Source: Elephas maximus indicus (taxonomy: Eukaryota > Chordata > Mammalia > Proboscidea > Elephantidae). Taken from it: 64,000 bases of DNA. Under the pieces are notes generated by a model. The model searched no databases. It saw nothing but the letters and a program-made list of their open reading frames with translations, and was not told the origin of the DNA. Below, one piece after another: positions 50,194 through 61,560 of this stretch; the first letter of the stretch is position 1, and each line of letters starts with the position of its first letter. The translations under genes and the position numbers were made by a program. The stretch is taken from contig NC_064825.1 of NCBI RefSeq assembly GCF_024166365.1, positions 101,260,480 through 101,324,479 of the forward strand. The letters are read 5' to 3'.

Positions 50194-51650
50194 TTTAATT
50201 TGTTGCCATTGTTGTTGTTTGGCTATTGTTGAGAATACACACAGCAGAACATACACCAATTCAACCATTTCAACATGTACAATTCAGTGGCACTGATTAC
50301 ATTTTTCAAATTTGTGCAGCCATTCTCATCCTCCTTTTCCAAATTGTTCCTGCACCATTAACATAATAAATTCAACTGCTGCCTAAGTTTCCTATCTAAT
50401 CTTTTGAGTTTCTGTTGACAATTTGATCTCATGTTGTTGTTGTTGTTGTTGTTAGGTGACATCAAGTTGGTTCCAACTCATAGCGACCCTATGTACAACA
50501 GAACGAAACACTGCCCGGTCCTGCGCCATCCTTACAATCATTGCTATGCTTGAGCCCATTGTTGCAGCCACTGTGTCACTCCATCTCATTAAGGGTCTTC
50601 CTCTTTTCTGCTGATCCTGTACTTTACCAAGCATGATGTCCTTCTCCAGGGACAGGTTCCTCCTGATAACATGGCTAAAGTATGTGAGACGTAGTCTCGC
50701 CATCCATGCTTCTAATGGGAATCTTGGTTGTACTTCTTCCAAGACAAATTTGTTCATTCTTTTGGTAGTCCATGGTATATTCAGTATTCTTCTCCGATAC
50801 CACAATTCGAAGGCATCAATTCTTCTTCAGTCTTCTTCGTTCATCATCCAGCTTTCACATGCATAGGAGGCGATTGAAAATACCATGGCTTGGTTCAGGC
50901 ACACCTTAGTCTTCAAGGTGACATCTTTGCTTTTCAACATTTTAAAGAGGTTTTTTTGCAGCAGATTTGCCCAATAAAATGCATGTTTTGATTTCTTGAC
51001 TGCTGCTTCCATGGATGTTGATTGTAGATCCAAGTAAAATGAAATTCTTGACAACTTCAATCTTTTCCCCATTTACCATGCATGATGTTGTTTACTGGTC
51101 CAGTTGTGAGGGTTTTTGTTTTCTTTATGTTGAGGTGCAATCCATACTGAAGGCTGTGGTCTTTGATCTTCATCAGTAAGTGTTTCAAGTCCTCTTCACT
51201 TTTAGCAAGGAAGGTTGTGTCTTCTGCATAACGCAGGTTGTTAATGAGTCTTCCTCCAATCCTGATGCCCCGTTCTTCATATAATCCAGCTTCTCAGATT
51301 ATTCGCTCAGCACACAGATTGAACAAGTATGGAGAAAGGATACAACCCTGATGCACACCTTTCCTGACTTTAAACCACGCAGTATCCCATCATTCTCTTC
51401 GAACGACTGACTCTTGATCTATGTACAGGTTCCTCATGAGCACAATGAAGTGTTCCAGGATTCCCATTCTTCGCAATGTTATTTATGATTTGTTATGATC
51501 CACACAGTCGAATGCCTTTGCATAGTCAATGAAATACAGGTAAACATTCCATATAGATAGCTCTTAAAAGGGCAAAATGCTCAAGGCAGACATTCTTTAC
51601 TAGTCAAGCTACACTGTTGTTTGGTTTAAAGAAGACTTCAGCCTTAGAAA
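50194..51650 (-). mobile_element. L1-type 3' end split by an RTE
   Basis: Parts 50194-50435 and 51547-51650 match the insert at 47206-47748 in the same order ('gagaatacacacagcagaac', then 'tccatatagatagctcttaa'). The RTE inserted at the equivalent of 'gatcccatatagata'. Confidence 0.65.
50436..51546 (-). mobile_element. RTE-clade LINE 3' end, inactive
   Basis: Minus-strand RTE with a (CAA)n tail at 50436. Pieces readable include RRRILNIPWTTKRMNKFVLE, YFSHVIRRNLSLEKDIMLGK and VVHRVAMSWNQLDVT (50452-50805), and KMLKSKDVTLKTKVCLNQAM (50827-51072). It is broken into several frames. Confidence 0.9.
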
Positions 51651-52084
51651 TCACAGTGTCCCTGCATTCTTAGTAAGGAAAGAATGACAAATGAACAAAA
51701 AGACAAAAGATAAATAATACATAGTAAATGCCACAAAAAGTATAAAGCCTAGTTAGTTTGGGGAGTCAGAAAAGCCTCTTTTAGTAAAAATGTAAGTAAA
51801 GATCTAAATGTGGCAAAGGCATGATCAGGAGAAGATCTAGGGTCAGAATGTGCCAGGCAGAGGGATCGGCAAGTGCAAAGGCTCTGGGGTGGAATGCGGT
51901 TGGTGTGAGGAGAAGTAAAACCAGGGTAGCTGAGAGAAGGTGGGAGATTAGTCCGAGTGGTGGGTGGGAATTTGTAAGTCATAGAATATATTGGTTAAAT
52001 TTCTTTTGGCTACAAGTAAGAGAAATCAACCAAAACTAGTTGCAATAGTTGTCTGCACACAGGTCACCTTCCATTCCTCTCATT
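51651..52084. other. Intergenic sequence, L2-like in part
   Basis: The stretch 51750-51975 ('ggcaagtgcaaaggctctgg') resembles antisense L2 interior. No gene is seen. Confidence 0.4.
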
Positions 52085-52504
52085 CTCATATGCACGTACT
52101 GCATCTCCCATCAAGAGGTGTAGTCTATTGAATCCTTGAATCAGAGCTGACCTTGTGACTTGTTTTGACCAACAGAATACTAAAAAGTAACATTCAGGGC
52201 CCCTGACCCCAGGCCATAAGAGTGATGAGAACACCTTTCTCCCTGGCCCCAAGGTCGCCATGTTATCTGGAAGCCTAAGCTAGCCATGTAGAGGGGCCAC
52301 ATGGAGAACAAAGGCACCCCAGCCAACAGCCCTTGCCCACCTGCCAGATGAATTTGCCACATAAGTAACATTAGGTGAGGCCCACAGAAAAACCACCCAG
52401 TCAACCCACAGAATCCAGAGAAAGAGTAAATCATTGCTTTAAGCCTCTAAATTTTGGGGTGCTTTTTTTTTTTTTTTGTAGCACAGCAATAGATAACTGA
52501 TGCA
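52085..52504 (+). mobile_element. Fossil MLT1-like LTR (ERVL-MaLR)
   Basis: 'ccttgtgacttgttttgacc', 'gccacatggagaac' and the terminal MLT1 block 'cacagcaatagataactgat'. It is a solo LTR without an internal region, and old. Confidence 0.65.
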
Positions 52505-52687
52505 TTGTTTTTGTTAGGTGCCCTGAGGTTATTTCTCAACCCATGTTTTACAGTGCCCCATAGGGTTTTCTTGCCTGTGATCTTTGTGGAACCGGATCAC
52601 CAGGTCTGTCTCCTAAAAGGCTGTCAGGTGGATTTGAACCACCAACCTCTCAATTAGCAACCAAATGCTTAACTGTTTGTGCCCCCA
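52505..52687 (-). mobile_element. AfroSINE
   Basis: Antisense copy from 'tgtttttgttaggtgccctg' to 'ttaactgtttgtgccccc'. It is diverged. Confidence 0.8.
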
Positions 52688-53119
52688 TTAGCCTAAGTAA
52701 AGGAGGAGTGGGTTATTCGGAGGAAATGTGTGTTTCTGATGGAATGCCAGGAAGATCAGAGAAGCAAGGCCTCAGAAACCACAGGAGCCGGAAGTCTCTG
52801 GGGCTACCAGCTGTGGGAATTCATGACCATCCTGCAGGGTGCCACCATTAATGTACCTTAGCTCCACTGTTGCTCAGTCTCACCTGCATGTCAGCCTCCC
52901 CAGGTCCTGGGGGTGGGGGTGTCATTGGTTCAGGTGTCCCATACCGCTAGACAGTGTCACATATGTCACTCAGACCACTCCTGTGGACCCCATAGGTCAG
53001 TCCCCAAGGGTGCTGGGACAGTAGCCCAGGCAGCCCCACTACATTGGAATATCTCCCCCTCCCCCTACCCAGTGGATTCAAATAGATAAGATGTGGCCCA
53101 AAAAGTTTTTATTTTTTCC
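52688..53119. other. Intergenic sequence, nothing recognised
   Basis: No repeat or gene is visible; ORFs here are short and overlap at random. Confidence 0.4.
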
Positions 53120-53285
53120 TAACTTGATCTTTGTGCAAAAAAAATGCTGCTCAATCATTGAACTTGTCCAAGCCTCTCATTTTGCAGTTGAGGAAACTAA
53201 TGCATGGAAAGGTGAAAAGTTCTGAGATCACAGAGCAAATCAGTGGCTGAGCCCAAAGTAGAACACGAGGCTCCTGACCTTAATC
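53120..53285 (-). mobile_element. MIR fragment
   Basis: Antisense MIR: 'cattttgcagttgaggaaac', 'ctgagatcacagagcaaatc'. Confidence 0.6.
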
Positions 53286-53369
53286 TAAGATGTTTCTGTC
53301 TGCTCAAGGTCACACAGCTGATTGGTAGGGCAGCTGTTTTTTTTTTAATTTGGGAAACACTTAAACTGT

Positions 53370-53575
53370 ACAAGGTATCGGACACTATTGGAAGTGCTTG
53401 ACAAATAGTAACTCATTTAAGCCCCATAACAACCCCATGTAGTGGGAGTTATTATCATCTCCCACCTCACGGGTGAGAAAAATGAGGCACAGAGGGGTTA
53501 AGTAATTTCTCTAATGCCACACAGCTAATCAGTGGCAGAACTAAGATTTGAACCCAAGCAGTATGGCTCTCAACC
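53370..53575 (-). mobile_element. MIR, near full length
   Basis: Antisense MIR: 'aactcatttaagccccataa', 'aatgaggcacagaggggtta', 'gccacacagctaatcagtgg', 'gatttgaacccaagcagtat'. Confidence 0.88.
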
Positions 53576-53710
53576 ATAAAAACGTGCAGTTTATCTAGTA
53601 TAAGTTTTGTATTTTCATGTTATCCTTATTATAATCCCACGATGTAGGTAAAGGTGAGAGCATCTAAGAATGAAAAGAGGCCAGATCTTAGGATCGAAAG
53701 ATCTAGATTC

Positions 53711-54450
53711 AAATCTGTATGGGCTTAGCCAAATCACTTAGCATTACTCTCTGATCCTTTTCCTCATGTTAAAAAAGGAAACATTAAAAAAATTAGTTAT
53801 AATTTAAAAGATAACATGATGATTTAAGGAGTCAATGTCTGTGAAATTGCTCTACAATTTACAAAGTGCCACGTAAGCATGAGATTGTTTTTGTTCCCCA
53901 TTTGCCAGATGTGAAAACTGAGGTCCCAAAGGGTCAAATGACTTGCTTAGTACTACATGGATGGAGAAGCTGCCGTACCAGACACAGCCTTTACCCAGCC
54001 CCTGACCCTGCCCCCACCACATACCTCGGCTCCTGTGAAAGAGCTAAATTTAGGACCTGAAACCAACTCAGAAAGGACAGCAAAGCCTGCTTCTCTGAAG
54101 CACCTGGGCCAGATGTGCCAGGAGCCTATGATGGAGGACGGTTGGCCGGGGGGAGGGGAGGGGACAGTCTTAGGGTGGGTCAGATGGCAGGTGTGGGTCA
54201 GATGGCAGGCTGTCAAAAGATATAGTCTCAAATCTGTGTGGGCTTATCTAGCCTCAAATCTGTGTGGGCTTAGCCAAATCACATAACCTCCTAGATCCTT
54301 TTCCTCCTACTAAAAAAAAAGAAAATTTTTCTAATTTAAGAGATGATTTAAGGAGTCAACCTACATGAAATTGTCCTATAATCTATAAAGCGTCACAGAA
54401 ACATGAGATTGTTTTTCTTCCCTAATTGCCAGATGAGAAAAACTGAGTCC
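53711..54450. repeat. Pair of direct repeats of about 200-220 bp
   Basis: Copy 1 (53711-53929) and copy 2 (54256-54450) share, in order, 'gggcttagccaaatcac', 'gatccttttcctc', 'gatgatttaaggagtcaa', 'catgagattgttttt' and 'gccagatg'. Between them lie unique sequence and a smaller tandem repeat of 'gtgggtcagatggcagg' (54174-54211). Either this is a local duplication or two copies of one old repeat. Confidence 0.7.
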
Positions 54451-54454
54451 AGCT

Positions 54455-54760
54455 CCATTGTTTTACAGGCGGGCCTGAGGCTCAGAGAGTATGGCTGACT
54501 TGCCCAAAGTCAGAGTGATGGGGCAGAACCAGGACTGGAGCTACCCAGACCTGCTCCACCGGCCAGTGCCCTTTCCACTGAGCACCATCATCATCATCAT
54601 AATAGCTAACATTTGTTGGGTGCTCACCCCATGCCAGGAACTATTCTAATCACGTAACACCTATTAACACTCTAAGAGAGATACTATTAGCATCCCTATT
54701 TTACAGATGAGAAAACCCAAAGAGGTTAGCAACACGCCCCAGATGACATAGCTGGGTACC
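54455..54760 (-). mobile_element. Two adjacent MIR elements around a (CAT)n run
   Basis: Antisense MIR blocks at 54455-54585 ('gcctgaggctcagagagtat') and 54603-54760 ('taacatttgttgggtgctca', 'ctattttacagatgagaaaa'), with (ATC)n at about 54586-54600. Confidence 0.75.
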
Positions 54761-54789
54761 CTCTCCGCATGCTGAGAGGCTGAGTATAG

Positions 54790-55215
54790 AGATGGACAAT
54801 GGCCAGACCATACATGGCAATAGAAAGCTGGTCCATAACCTCTGCAGCAGTCATCCCAGAAGCCAAACTACAGCCCCTGCAGAAACTGGCCCAGAACTGA
54901 CAGGACTGGGTCAATGATGGCCAGTTTCCCTATTTTCTGCCCCCCACCGCCACTCCCAACTCAGGACTAACCAATCTCATAAGAGGCCCTGCTTCTCGTT
55001 AGCCTGCCTCCAACTCGTCCGTGCCAACAATCTCCAATTGGAGCACGCCTGAAGCCTTCCCTTCTTTTGACTCTACACTTTCCCACTCCTCTGCCTGCCT
55101 TTGAGTCTTTGCCAAATACAGGTGATGGTGGCTGACTCCCTTGTTACAGCAAATTCTGAGTAAGTAGCCCCTTTTGTTCTGATTTGGGTGGTCTTTGTTT
55201 ATTCCTACAGTCCCC
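54790..55215 (+). mobile_element. Possible fossil LTR, family uncertain
   Basis: The 3' part ('acagcaaattctgagtaagt', 'tggtctttgtttattcctac') resembles the R/U5 end of an ERV LTR, and the length fits. There is no internal region or duplicated flank that I can see. Weak call. Confidence 0.3.
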
Positions 55216-55557
55216 AGTGACCCATCGTCTTTCTGTCCAGGTGGAAGCTGGCTTGGGAGAAGGTGGTATTGTCAGAGGAGCCCCACGCCGGTCTAAGGAA
55301 GGGGTGGGGCTGGGGACAACTGCATTTCTGCCAGGCCAATGGCCTGACTCCCAGGTTGTCCTATAGCCAAAAAAATAGCCACAGAAGGTTTATAGGAGGC
55401 TTTCAGTCCAGAGAGGGAGCCCCCCCCATTACGGCATGATGGTTGGGGAGCTGAGCCTGAACCCAAACCATATTAGTCTCTACTCTCAACTCTTGCAAAT
55501 CCTGGTGAGGTGGGGTCAACAGATACAAACACAGATCTCCAGCTCTTTACTGGAACC

Positions 55558-56174
55558 CAGTGGCATCACTAGGGGGGCGGTATAGGGGTGTGGATCACAC
55601 TGGGTAACACTGTCAGAGGAAGGGACACCAAAATGACCATCTATAAAATTCTCTGCAGTGTTTCAGAAGAAATTTATTATTTTTTATAAAAATATCCCTG
55701 TAGTTAGTTACAACAAAAACGTTTCTCCTAAGCCCAGCTTACGTGTATCAGTATACCTACTAGACTAAAACTCTATGCTAATTTACTTTTTGGACCTGCT
55801 AATGTCCTCCTCCGGTCAGAGCTGTCATTATTACGCACTTACAGTGATGCTTCAAATCACGTGGTTTCATCCGCACAGGCTACAAACACAGTCTGCTGTT
55901 TTCCTTGCCGACAGTGTTTTTACAGCCACTTATTTTCGGGGTGGGATTTTCTGACGTTTTAGGAATAGTATTGTGGTAATTAGTATTTGTGAACTATATG
56001 AAGTAGTGATAAAAGGAAAAGAAGGAGTCATATACGGAAATTATGATATACAAGTAACGCTAGTACAAAAAACATTACTAAGCATTCTGTATGGTCTGGC
56101 ACCAGAGGAGGTCTAGGTGGGGGTGACACCGTGAGTTACTAAACTGGGTGACACCAACCTTAGTAACACCACTG
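55558..56174. mobile_element. hAT-like non-autonomous DNA transposon, 617 bp
   Basis: It begins CAGTGGCATCACTAGG and ends with the inverted counterpart (CTTAGTAACACCACTG), 12 of 16 positions matching. The 8 bp outside each end (CTGGAACC and AAGGAACC) match at 6 of 8, as expected for hAT target-site duplications. It has no transposase ORF. The interior is AT-rich. Confidence 0.65.
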
Positions 56175-56509
56175 AAGGAACCAAGAGCTCAAGCTCACCT
56201 GAGGTTAGACTGCAGGACTTCGAGAGACCATGCAGGGGTTGTCACTACCTCCTGAGGCCAGGAAACACACATGAGAGAATGGGCCAGGGCATGAGGCAAC
56301 AGGTACTGGTGGAGGGCAGGTAGCCCAGCAAAAGGTCCAAAATTCCAAATTTTCAAAAATATTGCTGGCCAAACTAGTTGTTCCTCTCGCCACCAGTTTT
56401 CAGCTTCTGGGGTTTGATGTCAGTTGGATCTGAATTAGAAACTGAGCTCTGCCATCAACCAGCCGCATGACTTCGGTTGAGCAAGAGAACATCTCTGCTG
56501 CAGCCACAG

Positions 56510-56690
56510 TTCCTGTCCACTTCCTAGCTGTGTGACCTTAGGCACATGCCTTGATGTCTCTGAACCTCAGCTGCCTAATCTGTAAAATAAGAACGATGAT
56601 AACTCCTACTCCAGAGAGTGGTGCAATGATTGAGATAAGGTGTGCTACATGCTTAGCATACTGTCTAGGTACATAAACAGTTGACGTGAT
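56510..56690 (+). mobile_element. MIR
   Basis: Sense MIR: 'ctagctgtgtgaccttaggc', 'ctctgaacctcagctgccta', 'atctgtaaaataagaacgat'. Confidence 0.85.
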
Positions 56691-56716
56691 TATTACAGGG
56701 TAGCAGAAAGAGGAAT

Positions 56717-56906
56717 GGTCCCTAGGTGACATAAATGGTTTGAGTTTGACGGCAAACCTAAAGGCTGGCAGTACCACGGAAGATAGGCCTGGTGATCTGC
56801 TTCTGTTAAGATTAAAGCTAAGAAAACTATGGAGCAGTTCTACTCTGTAACACATGGTGTCACCATTAGTTGAAGTCAACTTGATGGCAACTAACAAAAA
56901 CAGCAC
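56717..56906 (+). mobile_element. AfroSINE, diverged
   Basis: Sense copy from 'ggtccctaggtgacataaat' to 'atggcaactaacaaaaacag'. Confidence 0.82.
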
Positions 56907-57142
56907 CAGAAGGAGTGATGAAACTTTGTCCCCTCTGCCTCCCAGGCCTGTTCCACCACCCAGCATGGAGCATGCATTAGCTCTGAGAAGAGAGCCTGCT
57001 GGATACAAGAGAGCTGCCCTGGAGGAGCTAGTGATGGGTAACGCAAGATGCCTGAGCTCCATCCCACATCCATCTCTGCTGCCCTCTTCTAAGTAGACCT
57101 CTGCTCCCTCTCTGCTTCCCTACCTCCTGCTCCAATAGCAGG

Positions 57143-57563
57143 TGCTATGGATCAAATTGTGTCCTCTCAAACACGTGTTGGAATCCTAACCCCTATACCT
57201 GTGAATGTAATTCCTTTTGGGAATAGTTTTCTTTGTTATGTTAATGAGATCATATCAGTGTCCCGTGTGTCCTAAACCTAATCGCTTCTGAGTTATAAAA
57301 ACGGTAGATTAGACCCAGAAGAAAACAAAAACCGGCAGAAGATAGATGTAGCGTGAAGATCACCAACGAAAGGAGGAATGCCAGGGCAACAGAAGCTGAG
57401 ACAAGTTTCTTCCCCCAGCGCAGACAGAAAGAGAGCCTTCCCCTAGAGCCAGGGCCTGGAATTCAAACTTCTAGCTTCTTAAACTGTAAGCAAATTAATT
57501 TCTGTTCTTTAAAAGCCATCCACTGTGGTATTTCTCTTACAGCAGCACCAGGAAACCAAGGCA
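57143..57563 (+). mobile_element. Fossil solo LTR, MaLR-like
   Basis: Starts 'tgctatggatcaaattgtgt' and shares order and blocks with the LTR at 11378-11801 ('cctaacccctatacctgtg', 'gagccttcccctagagccag', 'gtggtatttct'). It stands alone. Confidence 0.7.
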
Positions 57564-57834
57564 GCAGAGAAGATGGACACTTATTCATCACAGGAGTCAA
57601 CTCCTAATGGAAGTGCCAACAGAGAACAACAGTAACATAAATGAAGGAGGTGAGCTGGGTGGGGGGCTGCTGAGCTGGACATGTCTAACCAGGAAAGCTA
57701 CTACTCAGCTCCTCTCAGATTTCGCCATTTGGAAATGTGGCCCTATATCGCTTGAACTTCTAATTTTGCAAAAGGAGCCAGAAATCTAAACTTTTACATG
57801 CAATCTCCTGGCTTTTAAACAATGGCTCAAATTT

Positions 57835-58033
57835 TTTAAATAATTGTATGAGGCAGTGAGTTTAAGCTAATGGGGGGCGGAACAACTCAGAAAAGGAGGG
57901 TGAGAATGGTTGCATAACCTGAAGAATGTAGTCAATGTCACTGAATTATACATGTAGAAACTTGAATTGGTGTATGTTTTGCTGTGTATATTCTCAACAA
58001 CAAAATTAATAAAATTTAAATATATATATATGT
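57835..58033 (+). mobile_element. L1-type 3' end, sense
   Basis: This is the reverse complement of the start of the insert at 47206: 'tgaattatacatgtagaaac', 'ttttgctgtgtatattctca', then an A/T-rich tail with (TA)n at 58020-58031. Confidence 0.65.
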
Positions 58034-58454
58034 ATTGTGTCAGCATGTATGGCACATGTGTGGACCAGATTCAGCCTCAGGCCACCATGTCACAACTTCA
58101 TTCTTAGAATACAAATCCTCTGGAAGCCTGGCCATATCTGTGAGGGGTTAAGCAAGACACAGAACACAGAGGGAATATGGCAGCATCTCTATGAACCAGA
58201 GCTAATGGGATGGCCCCTGTTGCCTGTCCCAGTTAAAATGCCCTTCTTTTTCCACCTCCACAGATGAGAAGCTTCCCGGAGGGGCTCCATCTAGCTGTTT
58301 CCACCATTTTCCAGCAAAAATCAGTATAATAAACATTTATAAGCTTGGATTGTGTGGAAGGTTTTACTGCGTCCTTGCTATTGGGCAGGAAAGAGAGAAC
58401 CTAGAGGCTTCTGTGGCTGCTGCTACCAATAATAATAGTAACATAACATAATTA

Positions 58455-58648
58455 AAAAAAAAAAAGTCGATTCTGACTCGTGGTGATCGCATGTGTGTCA
58501 GAGCAGAACTGTGTTCCATAGAGTTTTCGATGACAGCTTTTTTCAGTACATTGCCAGGCCTTTCTTCCAAAGTGCCTCTGTATGGACCCGAACCTCCAAA
58601 CTTTTGGTTAGCAGCCAAGTGTGTAAACTGTTTACACAACCCAGGGAC
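58455..58648 (-). mobile_element. AfroSINE
   Basis: Antisense copy, after an A-run, from 'aagtcgattctgactcgtgg' to 'tacacaacccagggacg'. Confidence 0.88.
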
Positions 58649-58944
58649 GCGTACAATTTGAACATGTGCTAATCAGATGACTCCAGGGAACACTTATATT
58701 TGAGAACCACCACTGGAAGCTCTGGGGTTATGTTTAGTTGCTGGCCAGCAGGCATGGGAAGCACCATATTACCTTCCCTCTTGTCTATCCATAAAGAGAG
58801 CCTGGGCCCAAGGGCTTCTGGGAGTAAAGTGGCCCAGGAAACAGAGGAAGCCAGTTCCCAACCATCTAGCCCTGGGTAATGAAGTCCCTCGCCATGTGTA
58901 GATTGTACATTTAACTTGAAAGGTCAGACAATAAAGTTTTAAGA

Positions 58945-59112
58945 AGATTATATAGGAGAATATCTTCATGACCTTGGAAGTAGGCAAAGATTTCTTATAC
59001 GAGACACCGAAGCACTAACCATAAAGGGAAAGATGGATAAATTGGACCACATTAAAATTAAGAACTTCTATTCATCCCCAAACATTATTAAGAGAATGAA
59101 AAGCCAAGCCGC
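58945..59112 (+). mobile_element. Old L1 ORF2 fragment
   Basis: Sense blocks 'gaccttggaagtaggcaaag', 'ggataaattggaccacatta' and 'attaagagaatgaaaagcca' are typical of the L1 ORF2 C-terminal region. Confidence 0.8.
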
Positions 59113-59225
59113 ATTTCAGAAATGAGGAAATTGAGGAACAGAGAGGTGAAGTAACTTGCCCAAGTAAGTAATCAGGTAGTTGGAATGGAATCCAGGCCTT
59201 CCGGCCTTACAGTCCACGCTCTCAA
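59113..59225 (-). mobile_element. MIR fragment
   Basis: Antisense MIR: 'tttcagaaatgaggaaattg', 'gaggtgaagtaacttgccca'. Confidence 0.7.
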
Positions 59226-59797
59226 TAAGCTTTACGACTTCTCAAGCTGCATAGTTCAAACAATGAGCATTTTATGTCACTACATCAAAGTAAGCCTTGC
59301 GTAAAGTCTTGGAAATAGAAATGCCTCAGCTGCAAGCTCTTAAGGCCAGTAACTAAGGAGAGGAGTCTAGGGCCGGGGTGCTCTTGGCTCAGCCCGAAAC
59401 TGGGCCACGGCTTCGTTCCCAGTCACACCACTAGAGGGCGCGGGTAACTTAAACTCGTCAGGGATGCCTCTCCTTTCGGTGCTTGGTTACCTTTCAACCA
59501 GTCATCAAATATTTACTCAATTCGCGGTTCAAAGGGAATATGAAAGTTGTCTCATCTAGTCTCCATGCAGGACTTTAACAGAGAGGGACAAACGTGAACA
59601 GATCTGTCTTCTTAAGTATCATCAGGGAAGAAAGACACCATCCACTTCCAGGCTAGTTGGTTCATCTTTAAAACCACCTCTTACTCTCCTACTTTAAGCC
59701 TTTCTTCTTTTGGTCTACCCTTCCTGGCAACAAGGAGCAACTGTTTGGCATCCTCATAGCAACCACTGGTCAGAAATGCTTGTAAATAATGAGATGT
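59226..59797. other. Intergenic sequence, nothing recognised
   Basis: No gene or clear repeat is seen. It lies immediately upstream of the E-box-bearing TIR element. Confidence 0.4.
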
Positions 59798-59950
59798 CCT
59801 GGCGTAGCTACGAAAAATAATGTCTATGGCAATTAGTTTTAAATTGCTGAATGAGCTGTCACAGCTAGTGATAGAAACCGCTCGTTGGTGCCATGCCCCC
59901 TCAAGTGGCACCCAGGGCACGTGCCATACCTGCCATGCTTAGATACGCCT
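59798..59950. mobile_element. Small TIR element, family X, copy 2, with CACGTG E-box
   Basis: It begins CTGGCGTAGCTACG and ends near CTTAGATACGCC, whose complement GGCGTATCTAAG matches the start. This is the hAT-type terminus CAGTGGCGTAGCTA. It contains the 10-bp palindrome GGCACGTGCC (59916-59925) around a canonical E-box. The other two copies lack CACGTG at this position. Confidence 0.6.
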
Positions 59951-60505
59951 CGCCCCCAATGACATTTCACTTCCTAAGCAATTTACACATCTCTTTGGTC
60001 TCACTCCAATTTCTCCCTGTCCGTTTCAAAGTGTAAAGACCAAGAGTGGACTTTGCATTCCAATATTCTATCCAGTGCCGGATTTACTTCCTGGTTTTTG
60101 AACGTTACCCTGGTAATAAACCCAAGCAATATGCAATTTAAAAAAAAGTCTTCCTATCAACTTGATGGAGGATTATATGGTCATTGAAATAACAAAGACA
60201 TAGCAACATAGAATATGCTTAATACTTTAAGTTTAAAAAGAATCTACAAAACTGTGCCTCTGCTTTGATTAAAGCCATAAAACTTAGGTGCTTATTGACA
60301 GAGCCTAGGAGGAAACTTGGGGAAAAAATTGATTTGTTAGGTTTTTGGACTTGATGGCAATTATTTCTCTTCAGTTTCCATTATTGGTATAATGTTGACG
60401 ACCCTTTAAAAAAGTAAGTAAAATCTTTTATTCGCTCAGCAACTTATGAAGCATTCATTACACGTAAGACTCTGGGCTAGATGTTACAAGGAAGACAAAA
60501 TCAGA
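59951..60505. other. AT-rich intergenic sequence, nothing recognised
   Basis: No gene or clear repeat is seen. Confidence 0.4.
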
Positions 60506-60509
60506 CACA

Positions 60510-60735
60510 GATCCTGCCATTCAAAATAATAGTAGCTGATGCTTGCTTAGTAAGTGCTTTCTATGTCCTAGAAATTATTATCATCCCTATTGTATGCATT
60601 AAGAAAGTGAGGAACAGAGAGGTTAACTAGCTTACCCAAGGTCACACACAGTTAAAGCAGAATGAGATTTTGAACTTAATCACTCCAATGCCTGAGACCT
60701 TGTGCCTGAGACCACTACATCATACTGCCTCTCAA
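60510..60735 (-). mobile_element. MIR
   Basis: Antisense MIR: 'gaggaacagagaggttaact', 'agcttacccaaggtcacaca'. Confidence 0.8.
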
Positions 60736-60769
60736 AATAGCCTAATAAGATAGAAAGGGATAAACGGCA

Positions 60770-60905
60770 TTCAGTCATTCAACAAATATTCACTGAGCAC
60801 CTACTACATGTCAAGCACCAGGATAGGTGCTGGGAATACACCGATGAGCAAGACAAGCACAGTCCCTGCCCTCACGGAGTTTACAGTCTACAGATAAAGC
60901 ATTAT
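60770..60905 (-). mobile_element. L2 fragment
   Basis: Antisense L2: 'cattcaacaaatattcactg', 'agcacctactacatgtcaag', 'ctgccctcacggagtttaca'. Confidence 0.75.
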
Positions 60906-61194
60906 GGGAGTTCAGAGGAGGAAGAGAGTACTCATATTTGAGGCTACTTGGGGAAGAACCATTTCCTGCTTTCTCTATTCTATTCCTAGAAGAGCATCAA
61001 CCTTGTGGAGAGAAGAGGGGCACAAAAGAGGTGGGAACACAAAGCCTGAAAAGAAAAGTAACAAGAGGTGGCATCTACTCATTCAGCAAGCATTTGGAGA
61101 GAAGACTCAAAAATAAGGGCAGAGTCAGGTGAGGGGGACTAGAATAGACCTTTAAGGTCCCTGACAACCTGAGACTCTTGTCCTTGTTCAACTT

Positions 61195-61560
61195 TTACTC
61201 AAATAATCCTTGAGAATCAAATACCAAGCACTGGGATAGACCCTGGAAATACATTTGTAAAGCCACAACCCCTATCTTTCAGGAGCTTATAGTCTAATGG
61301 GGCAGACAATTAAGCAAGCAATTCCAGTACCATGTACTAGGGGCAGTGATAAGAAGAAGGGCAGAGTGAAATGGGGCAGTATGCAAGACACCCAAGATGA
61401 CATCTATACTGAGCAGTGACACAGGATAAACTGGAGTTAGAAAGGGTGTGGGGTGGGGAGTGGAATTCAGGTGGAGGGAACAGCTTGTGCAGAGCCCTGG
61501 AAATGAGAGAGAGCCCACGATTTCAAGAACACTGGTTTCTAGAGCAGTGCCAGTTAATGC
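61195..61560 (-). mobile_element. L2 fragment
   Basis: Antisense L2: 'ccaagcactgggatagaccc', 'aggagcttatagtctaatgg', 'cagcttgtgcagagccctgg'. Confidence 0.65.

Noticed and set aside
56538-57062. 174-codon ORF on the minus strand
   Set aside because: It runs through an AfroSINE and a MIR, so it is repeat-derived.
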